Assembly (NCBI RefSeq): GCF_016808335.1
Contig: NC_053138.1
Coordinates: forward strand, 55,272,951 to 55,336,950
Length of the DNA: 64,000 nt
Direction: 5' to 3'
Source of the DNA: Panicum virgatum
Lineage: Eukaryota; Streptophyta; Magnoliopsida; Poales; Poaceae
In this document: positions 36,008-47,604 of the stretch, piece after piece
Numbering within the stretch: the stretch's first letter is position 1
Layout: the number at the start of each line of letters is the position of its first letter
The notes under the pieces: model-generated
What the model was told of the DNA's origin: nothing
What the model saw: only the letters and a program-made list of their open reading frames with translations
Database searches by the model: none
Program-made: the position numbers and the translations under genes

Positions 36008-37090
36008 GGCCCTGTTTGGTAACTCTTCTAGAAGTCCTAGAAAGAACTTTGACAGCTAATTTAAAGGTGTCAAATAAAGGTAGTTTACAAAAGGCAAAAT
36101 AGTCAAAATGGTCCTCAAACTTTTTACAGGAGGTCAAGTTCGTCCTCGAACTTTCAAAAGGGCCAATATGGTCCCTGAACTCACGTTTTTGGCCCAAATG
36201 TGTCCCTATGCTGATGTGGCGCTGCAAAGTGCCATGAGATGAATGTTAAATGTCCATTTTGCCCTTGATACTTAGAACTTCTTGTGCTGCTCATCTTTGC
36301 TTGTGCATTTCTTACTTGTTTTATGTTTCTTTTTGTGTGTTTGCAGTATAGTTTAAGGATCCAGTCGATGCAGCCGGCCTCATGTGCCTTCGGTTGGGCA
36401 AGCACCCGCCTGATTTTTTTTACAAGTTCCTCTTGATCATGAAAAAACACAGAGCCCCGCGCAACTTAGTCAGATTATTGCTTCCCATTGTTTAACGAAA
36501 ACGATAGAAGTAGAGCACATACAAAAGGCTCTATGTTTGATATTATAGAATTTTATTGAAAACATAATATTAAATGTTGAGCACATACGATAGAAGCAGA
36601 GCACATATAAGTACATGAGACTTGAGAATGTAAGAAACAAAAAAAAAAGTAAGAAAGGCACAAGCAAAGATGAGCAGCACAAGAAGCTCTTAGTATCAGA
36701 GGCAAAATGGACATTTCACATTCATCTCATGGCACCTTGCAGTACCACAACAGCACTGGGACACGTTTGGGCCAAAAAAACAAAGTTGAGGGACCATATT
36801 GACCCTTTTGAAAGTTCGAGGGTGAACTTGACCCCTTGTGAAAAGTTTGGGGACTATTTTGGCTATTTTGCCTTTACAAAACCAACTCCAAAACTCCTGC
36901 GCTAGGAACCCTGACAAATCTAATGAGGTTTTTGACCGCGCGATTAGAGGATGATTACTGTAGTATAGCCGATCATTGATTAATTACCATCATTAAATTC
37001 GTTGCGAAAAATTACACCCATGCGTAAAGAAATTTTTAAATAAACTTTATTTAGTACTCTATGCATACAAGATTTTCTTCTCGACTTGCG
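36008..37090. mobile_element. 'GGCCCTGTTTGG' MITE, interrupted by a MULE-MITE
   Basis: Starts GGCCCTGTTTGG at 36008. After the nested insert it continues with TCTAATGAGG.TTTTGACCGCG, AATTAATTACC and TTACACCCATG, the same interior as the complete copy at 46622-46944. The right terminal repeat is not recognisable, so the end is approximate. Confidence 0.75.
36093..36872. mobile_element. MULE-type MITE with long TIRs and 9-bp target duplication
   Basis: 780 bp. Starts GGCAAAATAGTCAAAATGG and ends in its diverged reverse complement (ACTATTTTGGCTATTTTGCC). Inverted similarity extends about 160-200 bp inward on both sides (GGGCCAATATGGTCCCT.., GGCCCAAA, ATTTCACATTCATCTCATGGCA). The 9-bp duplication TTTACAAAA lies at 36084-36092 and 36873-36881. 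No coding capacity. Confidence 0.88.
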
Positions 37091-38447
37091 TGTTCTATAA
37101 TTATAATTTGGAGAAGAAAACGCCATGGCCACGCCCACGCTGCCTTTTGGGCCCGAAAAAAGCACGCACAACCAGCGCGTCAGGCTTCTGCCATGCGCGC
37201 GACCGGGCAGAATCCTCCATTGTAACAACATCTATTAATCTGTTATCATTTGTTATTTGTTAACCACTCAACCCTCGGCGAGCACATGCATGCGCAATCG
37301 CATAAAACCACGTGACCCTCATCTGAGCTGCCCATCCGTTGGGTTGAAGGCTGCAATCTACTAGCTTTCGAAAAAAAAGCTAGGGGATCTCAATATTACT
37401 TTATTCAATTCTTCTTCCGGGAGCCAAATAAATCATGAATTTCCCGGTTCTTCAAAGAACTAGCTTCATTCTGAATTATGCTTTAGATGTTTTCAATAAA
37501 TTTAGTAAATATCCATTCAATAAATCGAAGAGGCCAAATTCAAATCCCTAGCTACCACATTGTCAACTGTCAAGCATTGGCATATTATATATGTAGCTGC
37601 CCCGCTCAGGTGCCCCATATGTCCATATCAACTAGCTATCGGGTGGCATCGTCATCTCTTTCCCTGCTGCACCACCAGTTGCTGGAATTTTAATGTGGCG
37701 ATCATTAGGAGGATTATTTAGCCGGGCACAAACTGATTGAAGAGGAAATTAGTGAAGGTGCATTTGCCTCAGGGGGGGGGGCAGACGCAGTACGTGAACA
37801 TACAATAATTTTGACAAAAAAAATCTTAATTATTATGTATACACATGTACGTATACTAACAATAGGGCCAGACTTTGTATATTGCAGCCCAAATGAGAAA
37901 ACCAAACCAGCTCTGGACCAAATTTTCCACCCTCCTGTCTTGGGCTGGCCCAAGAAGGCCCAATTTGCTTCACTCCTCTTTCTCCCACAGAACTTAGGCT
38001 TAGGGTGCGTAGTGATGAAAAATTTAGCAAATGGAAGTACGCATGATTGGCTAATTGAAACTGTCGAGACCTTTTTAATGGTTTACAAAAAGTTGCAGTT
38101 GTATCGGTCGGAGTAGCATAGAGTGTTTGGATTGTTGGATGTTGGACTCTCAAATTAGTAGCCGCCGGGCCCCTGGCACTGCAAAGCCTTAAGACCATCA
38201 AGAGTAATGATACAGCCCGCTCGACGGTAAAATATACTCCAGCGTGGCACGGCAGTGGTATCGACAGCTTTGCAGCAGCGAATGCAGCCAACGCGGAGGG
38301 AGCGCAGCAGCAGAGCAACGAATTGGAGCGCAGCGTGCGCGTATCCGTCTGCTTTAAGCCGTCGTTTTGCGAGATGCCTGCTCTCCGCTCTCTTTTTTTT
38401 TTCTTTCTTCGCCAGCTGTGATGCAGCCGACTTGCAGCTAGTCATAA
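37091..38447. other. Gene-free spacer
   Basis: No supported gene. Short GC-richer patches lie near 37110-37200 and 37860-37990, and there is a repetitive-looking stretch at 38190-38400. The open frames there have no recognisable protein. Confidence 0.45.
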
Positions 38448-38714
38448 TGGTTATGTTTATATCCGTAAAATAGTGATAAAAAGAGTCACATCGGATACTA
38501 TAGTATATTGTAGCATTTTTCGTTTGTTTGTGGTAATTATTGTCCTATCATGACCTAACTAGGGTCAAAAGATTCGTCTCGTCGTGTATATCAAAACTTT
38601 ACAATTATTTTTTTATTTATCTATATTTAGTACTCCATACATGAGGTAAGAAATTTGATGTGATAAATAAATAGTGAAGTTTGGAAAGAGAAATTTTAAA
38701 ACTAAACACAGCCT
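38448..38714. mobile_element. MITE-like repeat of the TGTTTAGTT group
   Basis: The interior words (GTTTGTTTGTGGTAATTATTG, TCATGACCTAACTAGG, AAAAGATTCGTCTCG) and the AACTAAACACAGCC end are those of a very common panicoid MITE. The left end is poorly defined. Confidence 0.55.
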
Positions 38715-39093
38715 ATACTTGTTGACCTCGCGTCTTGCGCCCGTTAAGCTTGGCCTGCGACCGCATCGACCAATCAACGACGCTCGCTTCAATGCAAGGT
38801 CCTTTCGCCGTTGCACGATATTAATTATTCTAGGTTCACTACTGCCCATCACGTAGCTCGGCAAAATAGCCAAATTTATCCTGAACTATGGGTCTGGCTC
38901 AATTTAGTCTCTGAATTATAAAAACATCTAATTTAATTTTTGAACTATTCTAATTGGTCCAACTTCATCCTTGAATTTGACGTGACAAGTCACGTAGGCT
39001 ACTTCAGTCACCGCTCAGTCAGTTTGGGGTATGAAATGTCATTTTGACCCTTCATCTATAGAGCAGGCTTAACACAGACAGCGCAAGATTCTC

Positions 39094-39428
39094 TTCCATG
39101 TTTGGTTTACGTGTAAAAAATTTTGCGAAAAGAGAATCTTACATGCATGGAGTATTAAACGAAGTTTGTTTGCAAAACATTTTTACAAATAAGTGTAACT
39201 TTGCGAGCTGAATCTAATGAGCCTAATAAATCCGTGATTAGATACAATAATGCTACTCTAATCATCCTCTAAGCGCACGGTCAAATGTCTCATTAGCTAC
39301 AGTACCGCTACAGTAACCATAGTTGCCGAGGTGATTTTGTTATTAGACTTCATTTAAAACCTCTAATTAGTGGTCAAAGTGGCGAAAAGTTTTCACGAAA
39401 CTTTTTACACACACAACCAAACACGGCC
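39094..39428. mobile_element. MITE with TTCCATGTTTGG / CCAAACACGGCC ends
   Basis: About 335 bp, imperfect terminal inverted repeats. The interior shares TCTAATGAGCC, ATCATCCTCTAAGCGC and TTAGCTACAGTACCGCTACAG words with the copy at 62135-62465. No clean target duplication was found. Just left (38860-39060) is an unrelated repeat starting GGCAAAATAGCCAAATTTATCC. Confidence 0.6.
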
Positions 39429-40405
39429 TATACCGGGAAAGAAACTGCTTTTTAGTCAACAATAGTTGATTCCGAAAATCAAAAGTCTCTCATTATTAAT
39501 ATTACATTGTTATCACTTATTATCATCTATATATGCCAGTTGTCTTTCTTTATTGAAGAGAACATTGAATATATGGAAGCTTTTCTATCTGATTTCTAAT
39601 ATGTTTTCTCGCCCTGGCAAATTTTTGTTTTATCTCAAAACAAAAGCTGCCGAAATTTTGAGCTAAAGCCCATTAAGAAATTCATAAATCTCAAAGGCAA
39701 CGTATGCCAGAGGAGATGGTGCAAAATCTTAATCCCATCCTGCTGCTAGCGAGGAGTGGGATGGCCGACATAAATATGAAAGTTGCCTCGACTCGTGATG
39801 AGGAAGAGAAGAGAAACATCACACGCACGCACGCAACGCCATGCCGTGGCGGGTGGGGTGGCACAAGCGTGAAAGGTCTGCCAAAATCCAGCCCCCTTTG
39901 CCTTGCGAGGCGCAGTTTCCTTTTGCATTTTTTTTAACTTGGAATCTAAGTCCGCAGAATATGGAAACCTAAATCCTAATCATGATCGGTTTAGATCGTG
40001 ATCGAGATGCGAGCTCGATTTGGTTTTCCTATATATACACGACCCATCGGCCTCTCCACAACAAACATATCAAAACAAGCTACGATTTTGGCCTCTTCTA
40101 ACTGGTGCATCTTCTCACTGGTGCAAAAGGAAACTCCATCTCGAGCGCTAACATGCACTAATGAACAAGAGCAGGTCTTCAAAACCTTTCGTCTTCGGGA
40201 ACTTACATCAGGAGAGGGCGAATAAGATTTTTAAAAAACGCTTCGTGCGACTACTCAAAATCTTCACCCGTCACATGTTCCGGTCAACTTCGGCACCTCG
40301 TGGGCCAACCGCCTTCATTGTCTCTAGGAGCGGTGGTTCATCGTCGTTAACCCTCCAACTGAGACTCAACAAAGCATGTATTTTGATATTCTAGCTATGT
40401 TGTTT
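39429..40405. other. Gene-free spacer
   Basis: AT-rich DNA with scattered short frames, none recognisable. 39700-40400 is moderately GC-rich with short plus-strand frames, but no conserved motif supports a gene. Confidence 0.45.
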
Positions 40406-40544
40406 CGCTACCGGAATCCCATGCTTTGTCAAGTGCCAAGGCTTTGCCGAGGCCGTACGAAAAAAAAGTAGTCAACAAAACACTCGGAAAAGGCTTTGCC
40501 GAGGCCGTACGTGAAAAAAAGTAGTCAGCAAAGCCTTTGCTGAG

Positions 40545-40755
40545 TGCTAAAAACATTCGGCAAAGAAAAATTCCAAAAAAAAATAAAAAATCATTTTAAA
40601 AAATAAGAAACAAAAATATTTTAATTCAGGAGGACCCCACCAGCCAGAGTGCTAAAAACATTCGGCAAAGAAAAATTCCAAAAAAAATAAAAAAATATTT
40701 TTAAAAATAAAAAACAAAAATATTTTAATTCGGGGAGGATCCCACCAGCCAGCGG
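40545..40755 (+). repeat. Two-copy tandem duplication of about 104 bp inside the CACTA element
   Basis: The block starting GTGCTAAAAACATTCGGCAAAG and ending CCCACCAGCCAG occurs twice back to back, with a few differences. Just upstream, a shorter unit of about 50 bp starting AAGGCTTTGCCGAGGCCGTACG is also doubled. Confidence 0.8.
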
Positions 40756-40806
40756 CAGCCTACATCCACATTTTTTTGCAAGTCGCAATATTTTTCCTCA
40801 CACTTT

Positions 40807-40871
40807 GTGGCAGGTGGGATTCGAACCTACGACCTTAGCTTCGCGGGTTACCTCTAACCACCGCACCATAC
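40807..40871 (-). other. tRNA-like sequence with pol III A and B boxes
   Basis: Minus strand contains TGGTGCGGTGGTTAGAGG (A-box-like) and, about 25 bases on, GGTTCGAATCCC (perfect B box), then CACCTGCCAC. The 5' bases do not pair with the 3' CTGCCAC, so no acceptor stem forms. It looks like a tRNA-derived fragment, as in a SINE head or tRNA pseudogene, not a working tRNA. Confidence 0.5.
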
Positions 40872-41784
40872 TAGTTTTTGTGTCAAATTATGTTACTAGT
40901 TTGTGTCGTTCTGTACTCGACCTATATTAAACTAACTATTTGAGGCCCTAAAAATTTCAAATGAAAAAGTTTTGAACTACCATGTTTCTTAACTTTTCGA
41001 TATCAACTTTGATGTTTTGAGTTTTTCGATCCGAGGTCATTTGTACAATTTGAATTTAAAATTTGAGAAATTCAAACTCAATTTTGGGAGCCTAAATGAA
41101 TTCAAATGAAAAAGTTGTGAACTACAAAGTTTCATAACTTCTTGAGATCTACAACTTTGATGTTCTGAGTTTTTCTATCCGAGGTGATTTACAAAAATTG
41201 AGATCTACAAATTTAATTTGATTCAAAAAATTGTTTGAAATGCAATTAATTTATAAAAATATACCAAATTTTAACATGGATTACCACATGTTGTGCCTGC
41301 AGAGTAGAAAAAATTTGAAGGGTAGAAAACAAGGAAAAATAAATTCTTTGCTGAGTGCCCATAAAAAACACTCGGCAAAGAGCTTCTTTGTTGAATGTTT
41401 TTTGCACGACACCCGGCATAGAGATTTTTTGCAGAGTGTCCGAAAAATTGCACTTGGCAAAGCATTTGGCACTCGGCGAAGAGCCGGTTTCCCATAGTTT
41501 TTATACTGTCTAGTATTTTAGATCTATACATGCGAGTTCCTGTATTTATCATAATTTTTTTCATATGTAATTTAATACTGCCTTTGTCTATATGTCTACT
41601 CAACAAAAGCTCCAGCTCAATTTTTTTATGTCTACAAACAAGACAAACAAAATTTAGTCGACATGAACCCGGGGCTATTTAACTTTTGCCTTATACATGG
41701 AACCTCTAGAATTTTTGTCACCCCAAACTATTTCTGAAATAAATTATTGTGCTAATAAGAAGATGGACTAGCCATCGGCATTCC

Positions 41785-44783
41785 CTACCGCGCCGCACAG
41801 ACGCCACGGCCTGGCACAGCCTTCCCTTGCCTGAGCCTCGTCGTCCTCTCCTCGGAGAGCTGTCTCGCCAGGTCGGCGAGAGCTTGCGCATTGGTCCTCT
41901 CACCCGGCACCACCTCGTACTTGCCGGTGTCCACGTTGACCCTCGACACCTGCTGCCTCAGCAGGTTCTCGCCGGTCCCGACGAGGTCCCCCATGTTCTC
42001 CGGCGTCGCGGCGTCCACCGCCGCGGCGGTGCCGCCGAGCGTGTTGTCCTGGAGGCGGAGGTAGTTGCTCTCGCTGCGGTACAGCTTGAACTTGGTGGCG
42101 ACGTGGATGTCGACGAGGTCGGAGCTGGCGGCCATGAAGAAGTCCGTGATGGGCACCATGCCCCTCTTGCGCACCCACCCGATTTTGCCCCACCTGGAGC
42201 AGGTCTCCGCGGTGTACTGCTCCTCCTCGGACCTCAAGCCGGTGCCGATGGACAGCACCAGGAACCGGCCGCAGTTCTCATCCGGAGTGGTCAGGTACTG
42301 GTGCGCGTCCTCTTTCCTGGCCATGATTATCTCTTCCGTGATCATCGTCATGGCAACCATTGTCTGCAGGGATGATGCAGCAGGTGCAAATTAGAGCAGA
42401 CACTGCGCGTCATGATCATCACATTGCTGTGATATTGAGGAACACAATCGTGAAAAGCTGCCGTTAACAGACCGGATTGTTGGCCGCAACACCGCCGTCG
42501 ATGAGGTTGTATTCGCACTTTTCTCTGTTGGCATCTTTGGTCCAAAAGTAGTGTGCTGGGAGATAGGTCGGAGCTGCCGACGTGCCGATGCAGACATCAG
42601 ATAGCAGCGCATTTTTCGAAGGCGTGACCTTGGCCTGTTTCAGAAACGAACGATTTCCATGAGTTACCGCAACACACAACATCTGATGTTGTTGTTGTTA
42701 TTATTAGCAGAGAACTCACCGGATGTATAAAAAGTATAAATTTTAAAAATTCTTACGAATGGTAGAAACCTTGTGACGATTAGTTAGATAACCATTACGG
42801 TCGGTTTTGCTCCTGAGGCAAAAGGAAGAGGAGAAACACCGAGTTTTCAGGCCAGCTAAAGGTTGGAGACTTCAGTACGTGATGTACATCTCTTCTAATT
42901 ATGGGTGAAGGCTTATTAGTAACTGGATTTATTTTTGAAACTTTTTATCATGGGTTGGAATTGAATCTAGATGTTGAAAATTCAAAAATGCTTCTCACAT
43001 TGGGACCAGTAAAGAAAAGGAAAAAGTCCAGTTTACATCTTCTAACATCACAAAAGTCCAATTTTCAACTTTCAACTACAAAATCGGATACCTAGGCTAT
43101 CTAATTATCGAAACCAGGCAAATTTGTCCGTTTGAGTGGTTTCGATGGTGGTTTTTCAATTTATAAAAATTAAGATTATTCAAGTTTGAACTGAAAAATT
43201 TATAACTAGTTCATTTTAAATTAAAAAAAAATGGGTGTCAGCATTTTTCTAAAAATGTAACTTATTTACTGGCACTCTACCTTATCTTTATGGACCAAAT
43301 CCCAGGCACTACAAAGACTTGCACTTCGCTATAGTGTGAGAAAATCTGCTGGATCCACCTTTGTTTGATATCAAATGGACCTTATGCGAGAGAAAGTGAT
43401 GCCACCAAAATCTTCTGGTACTAATATGTAATTGGATAAACTAAGCTTTCACCTAGAAATTTCTATTTAACCTAGAAATTTTTATTTATGTGTAAGTTAT
43501 TCGGATCTAATTCATTTTATATTCTAAGTAATTGCTTTCTCTGAGTTCCTCCGATCCCGGGCTGTTGTCTTTCCTTTGCGTCTGTTGATGCTTTGTGTGT
43601 TGCGAGAGGGACTGCTCCGCGTCGTTGTAAAACTATTTTTCACTCCTTAATACAATGATACGCAACTCTCCTGTGTATTCGAGAAATTTTTTTTTGAAGA
43701 AACAAGATTCAAATAGAGCAACAATAGATATATTATATTTTTAGAGAAAAAAATTGGTACTGGCTTCATATTTTTCTGATTTAAAATAAATTAGTTTTTA
43801 TTTTTAGATCTAATCAATTTTAAAAAAAAATACAAAACCTTTTTTAAAACCATAGAAAGTGCCAAACTTTTCCGATTTAGATAGTTGGATGACTCTCGTT
43901 ATTCGGTTTTGTAGTTGAAGATCGAAAATCAGATTTTCATGATAGTTAAGGACATATATAAACTGGATTTTTTTCCTAATTAAAATTAACCTTAATGTGC
44001 CTCTTTGCGAGATGCAGCGGTTCTACGGTTGGGATTATTTTGTTCCTTTACATATAGCTGTGAGGCAGTGGTCGTGAGTATACATACGTCGTATGTCGAG
44101 AAGATGATAGGCTGCAGCAGCTTGATGTCGAAGGTGGGGATGACGACATTGGTGAGCGTGTCGAGCACCCTCTTCTCGCCGAGCTTCTCCCGGATCAAGG
44201 CCCGGAGGTACTCGCCGTCGTACTTGGGGCCCCACGCCGCGGCAATGCCAGCAGCGAGGCTGCTCCACCTCTGAGGGAAGATGTGCGGGCCGTGCTCGAG
44301 GTAGAAGGGGTTGATACCGTCGGCGGAGAAGCGTGGGCGCCCGTCCTTTCCCGGCGTGGCCAGCATCGCCGCGATGAGCCCGCCGGTGCTCGTCCCGGCG
44401 ATGTAGTCGAAGTAGTCCGCCAGCCTCGCCGCCGGCCCGTCCTGCTCCTGCAGCCGGGCCTCGAGGAAGGCTAGCACCGTGCCCGGGATGAGGCCCCGGA
44501 TGCCGCCACCATCGATGGTCAGGACCGTCACCCGGTCGCCGACGACGCCGCACGGCCGCGCCGCCGCGCCGCTACCGCATGGGTGGTGGAAGACACGACG
44601 ACGCTGCTGGGGTGGGTGACTGTGACTCCTCGGCCTCCTCCTCCTCCCGGGTTCCTCCCCTTTGCTCAGCTGCCACGACGAGCCAAGAATCACCGACCGG
44701 TGAAGGTCGTTTACATTCAGAGTAGAGGAGGCGCAACTGAGCTGATGGCTAGGCTGCCGGCCACAACTGCGAAGAGAAAACAT
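41785..44783 (-). CDS. Patatin-like phospholipase (lipid acyl hydrolase)
   Basis: Hydrolyses acyl groups of membrane phospho- and galactolipids with a Ser-Asp dyad. Three exons: 44783-44088, 42634-42473 and 42363-41785, in continuous frame, 478 residues. Motifs: oxyanion-hole DGGGIRG at residues 91-97, nucleophile elbow GTSTG with Ser132, and catalytic Asp278 in DGGVAANNP. The family strings [37 protein letters not shown] and FLVLSIGTG are also present. It ends [11 protein letters not shown]. The protein has about 82 residues before [10 protein letters not shown], whereas relatives usually have 15-30. There is no other in-frame ATG before the domain, so the true start may lie in an unrecognised upstream exon or the N-terminus may be misread. 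Intron 1 (1.45 kb) is AT-rich without a recognisable insert. Confidence 0.9.
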
Positions 44784-45499
44784 GGCAGCAGAGCAGAGCA
44801 GAGCGAGAAAGCAGAGCTGATGTCTTGGCTGGCGTCAAGGAAGATCACGTTGACGGACACTATACTGTGATGCAAATAAATACTAGTTGCGGCCGTAGTC
44901 AGATCCGGTTGCGCTTCATATACACTTCATATCTTTTGCTACGCCTGGTCGATAGAGAATGACCAAAGAGGGGTGAAGTCTTCTAAAGACTTTCATAAAA
45001 AAAAAAGACGGTCTCTCAAAAAGTACAGCAACCAAGGTAACGATTGACAGGCTCGAAGCTCGATCAACTGGGACACAAATTATACCCAGTGGCCGGCCGG
45101 AGACCGTATTCAGTCTGGCGAGCTTGACCAACATGGTGTCGATAGCATGCACTGGAGTGGACCTCATCACACAACTCTTGTAGATTCATCGCCCTTGCAT
45201 TATATTGGTGGGTCGTAGAGCAGCAACCCATAGAAAATCCATGACTGCAGTCTAATGTAACTACTAGTGGACCTGGTTGCAACTCGCAGTCGTCATGATC
45301 GCTGCTATGGTTTTCATTTTTCTCATGAAAAGCCTTTGTTCCAGACTCGAGCTTAAACATTTTATCATAACACTAACAATTGTAACCACATAAATTAGAA
45401 TCATCTAACAATAATGAAATGACCATATGTAAGGTGCGGTGGCAAAATTAAACTGTGAATTGCTATAGAAGTAAAGATATTGATGCATGAGTGAAAAAA

Positions 45500-45778
45500 A
45501 ATGGTGAGTATGCTAACCCGGCTAACTGGACCACGGTGATGACCTGTAAGACTCCAAAAGTCTTTCTGTAGCACCGAGACGAAGCCACCAAGCAGGACGA
45601 CAGTAGCCCATGTAATCACCAGTATAGCCAGTCCCTTCACACATCTGAATAGCGCACGCATATTTCTGGCATACGTGTTGATCTCTGCCTCATGATCAGG
45701 CCATTCCGGGTTGATAGCGGCGTCGCCCAGGATAGCCATTCTTCTGCCCCAGAGTGCCAAACCAAAGGTGACTATTGC
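45500..45778 (-). pseudogene. Remnant of a grass membrane-protein gene, frame broken
   Basis: Minus frame reads ALWGRRMAILGDAAINPEW, then ATYARNMRALF-like text, then a hydrophobic segment GLAILVITWATVVLLGGFVS, a probable membrane helix, then LQKDFWSLT. After LT one extra base (near 45543) puts the continuation VITVVQLAG out of frame. No ATG opens the frame before the internal Met, and no downstream exon was confirmed (45064-45360 is a weak candidate). I do not know the biochemical role. Similar hydrophobic proteins occur as multi-copy families in grasses. Confidence 0.5.
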
Positions 45779-46329
45779 AATGAAAGAAAGTCAGCAAAGC
45801 CTGTATGCATACTGGCAGACACATCCTCCCTCCTCGATCATGTATTTCAAGTAAGGAAACGCTATGCTTATATCCATGCTGATGCTTAGGACGAGATTAG
45901 ATCCAACACAAAGCCTGAATTCCATGTCTAATTGAGTAGCTTGGCCACCTGTTCAGCAAACTTCCATCCACCAGCGAGTAAAGCTGTAGGACACGGAGAT
46001 GTCTCACACACTACCAGTACTACTCTCTCTTTTCCAAATGATGAAAGTCGAACTTCTCTAATTTTGATGAAGTTTATAGAGAAATGTATCAACATCTACG
46101 GCACACTAAATCAGTTTTGTTAAATCTATCATGAAATATGTCTTCTTCTTTTTTTGAGAGATGAAATATGTCTTGTTAATTAGTGCATTAATTTATCACT
46201 TCAGCCCACTCCGAATCGTCAAATGGATTCAAAGCTATAGTTCCCCTGGCCTCAAGACTTGAGGTCGACTGTTACCAACCGAAACTACGTATAGCGTGCA
46301 TGCACACTTCCTCTATTCTTACTGCATAC
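45779..46329. other. Gene-free spacer
   Basis: AT-rich DNA between the membrane-protein remnant and the next MITE. Nothing recognisable. Confidence 0.4.
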
Positions 46330-46602
46330 TAAGAGCAAGACTAATAGTTACGCCCGCTGCCGGCTGCAACAAATAGTGGACTCCGCGAACATTTAGTACA
46401 GAGTGAAAAGTGCAGCCAATGGGAGCCAGACATTTAATAGTGCGGAGTTGAAAAAGCAACGAATGGAAGCAGCCGGAGCACGTATGCGCCCGCTCGAGCG
46501 AGCGACTCGGCAGCCGCCCGGCTTCCCTCTCTCTCTCCTGCTTTCTCTCTCCTCCCCATTGAATTTTGCCCGCTCCCAACTCCTCATAATACTTGCTCTA
46601 AG
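46330..46602. mobile_element. MITE with (T)AGAGCAAG ends
   Basis: About 270 bp. The left end AAGAGCAAGACTAATAG and the right end (reverse complement TAGAGCAAGTATTAT) are imperfect inverted repeats of a common grass MITE family. The interior is GC-richer with a CT-rich stretch. Confidence 0.6.
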
Positions 46603-46621
46603 GTGGCTGTAGGTAAACAGT

Positions 46622-46944
46622 GGCCCTGTTTGGTTTGTGCTACGATAGGAACTGTAGCAACTTTGACCAATAATTAGGGGTACTAAATAATAACAGTTTA
46701 CAAAACTAACTTCAGAACTCTTGCATTAAGAACCTTGAAGAATCTAATGAGACCTTTGGTCGCGTGATTTGAGGATGGTTACTATAGCATCACTGTAGAC
46801 AATCATCAATTAATTATCGTTATTAAATTCGTCGCGAAAAGTTACACCCATCCCTAAAGAGATTTTGCAAATAGACTTCATTTAGTATTCTATGCATAAA
46901 AAAAAAATTATGCTAGGACGTAGCACGGAGAAACCAAACGGGCC
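46622..46944. mobile_element. Complete 'GGCCCTGTTTGG' MITE
   Basis: 323 bp. GGCCCTGTTTGGTTT.. and its inverted copy (..AAACCAAACGGGCC), with an AGT duplication on both sides (46619-46621 and 46945-46947). It contains an intact CAGTTTACAAAACTAAC, which is the empty-site version of the insertion target occupied in the copy at 36008. Confidence 0.85.
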
Positions 46945-47440
46945 AGTGTGTTTATTTATGGCAAGAACGAGGTGTGATCACGACCAGTGCAGCAAGCGCG
47001 AGGTCGTTCTGTTAATTCTAAAAGCCAGCCTGTTTAGTTCACGTGATCTGGCTTCGTACTTCGCCACATCCCAATTCTCAATTGCCTACTCTGAGTTTAC
47101 TTCATTTTTGTACAGTCGATAGTGCTCCTTGCATGCTTGGTTTGTTAATTTCAAAAAAAAAAACACACAATCCCGGCCCATTAACGGACCGGTAGCCCAT
47201 GATCAGGGTGAAGGCGTGAAGCCGTTGATATTTACAACTTCAGGCCAGCCAGTGGGGATGATCAACCCTAACGTGTAATGTATAATAGTTGACCTGAGGA
47301 CTCGAGGTGGCTCACTGGCTCTACAACCCAGCAAACCTACATATGTTGCATGCATCCTCGCTGTCTTGACTATAGCTAGCTACTACTATATAAACTTTGC
47401 ATTTATCTTGGTTAGGTCGTATGTGTTTTCTTCTGAACTA

Positions 47441-47604
47441 CTCCCTCCATTCCAATTCCAAATCGTATTCCAATTCCAAATCGTAGGTTGTTTTGGCAAA
47501 TCTAGATACATATTTTCTATAATGTATTAGACACAAGTTTATCTAGGTGTATAGCAAAACCTATGTATAGATTTGTAAAAACAACCTACAATTTGGAACG
47601 GAGG
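47441..47604. mobile_element. Stowaway MITE
   Basis: Classic CTCCCTCCATTCC start and GGAACGGAGG end, TA target duplication on both sides, internal AAAACAACCTACAATTTGG. An 18-bp unit (ATTCCAATTCCAAATCGT) is duplicated in tandem at 47449-47484 inside the left arm. Confidence 0.92.

Larger units (their letters stand above)
40406..41499. mobile_element. Non-autonomous CACTA element with variant termini
   Basis: The left end CGCTACCGGAATCCC is one base off the known CACTACCGGAATCCC terminus. The right end reads, in reverse complement, AACTATGGGAAACCGG, again one base off CACTA. Both sides are flanked by TTT, as a 3-bp target duplication would be. Subterminal TTTGCCGAG / CACTCGGCAAAG words occur at 40430-40570 and 41340-41480. 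The interior contains tandem duplications and no transposase. Confidence 0.7.

Noticed and set aside
40807..40871. Functional tRNA gene
   Set aside because: The B box is good but the acceptor stem cannot pair, and the sequence is embedded in a transposon.
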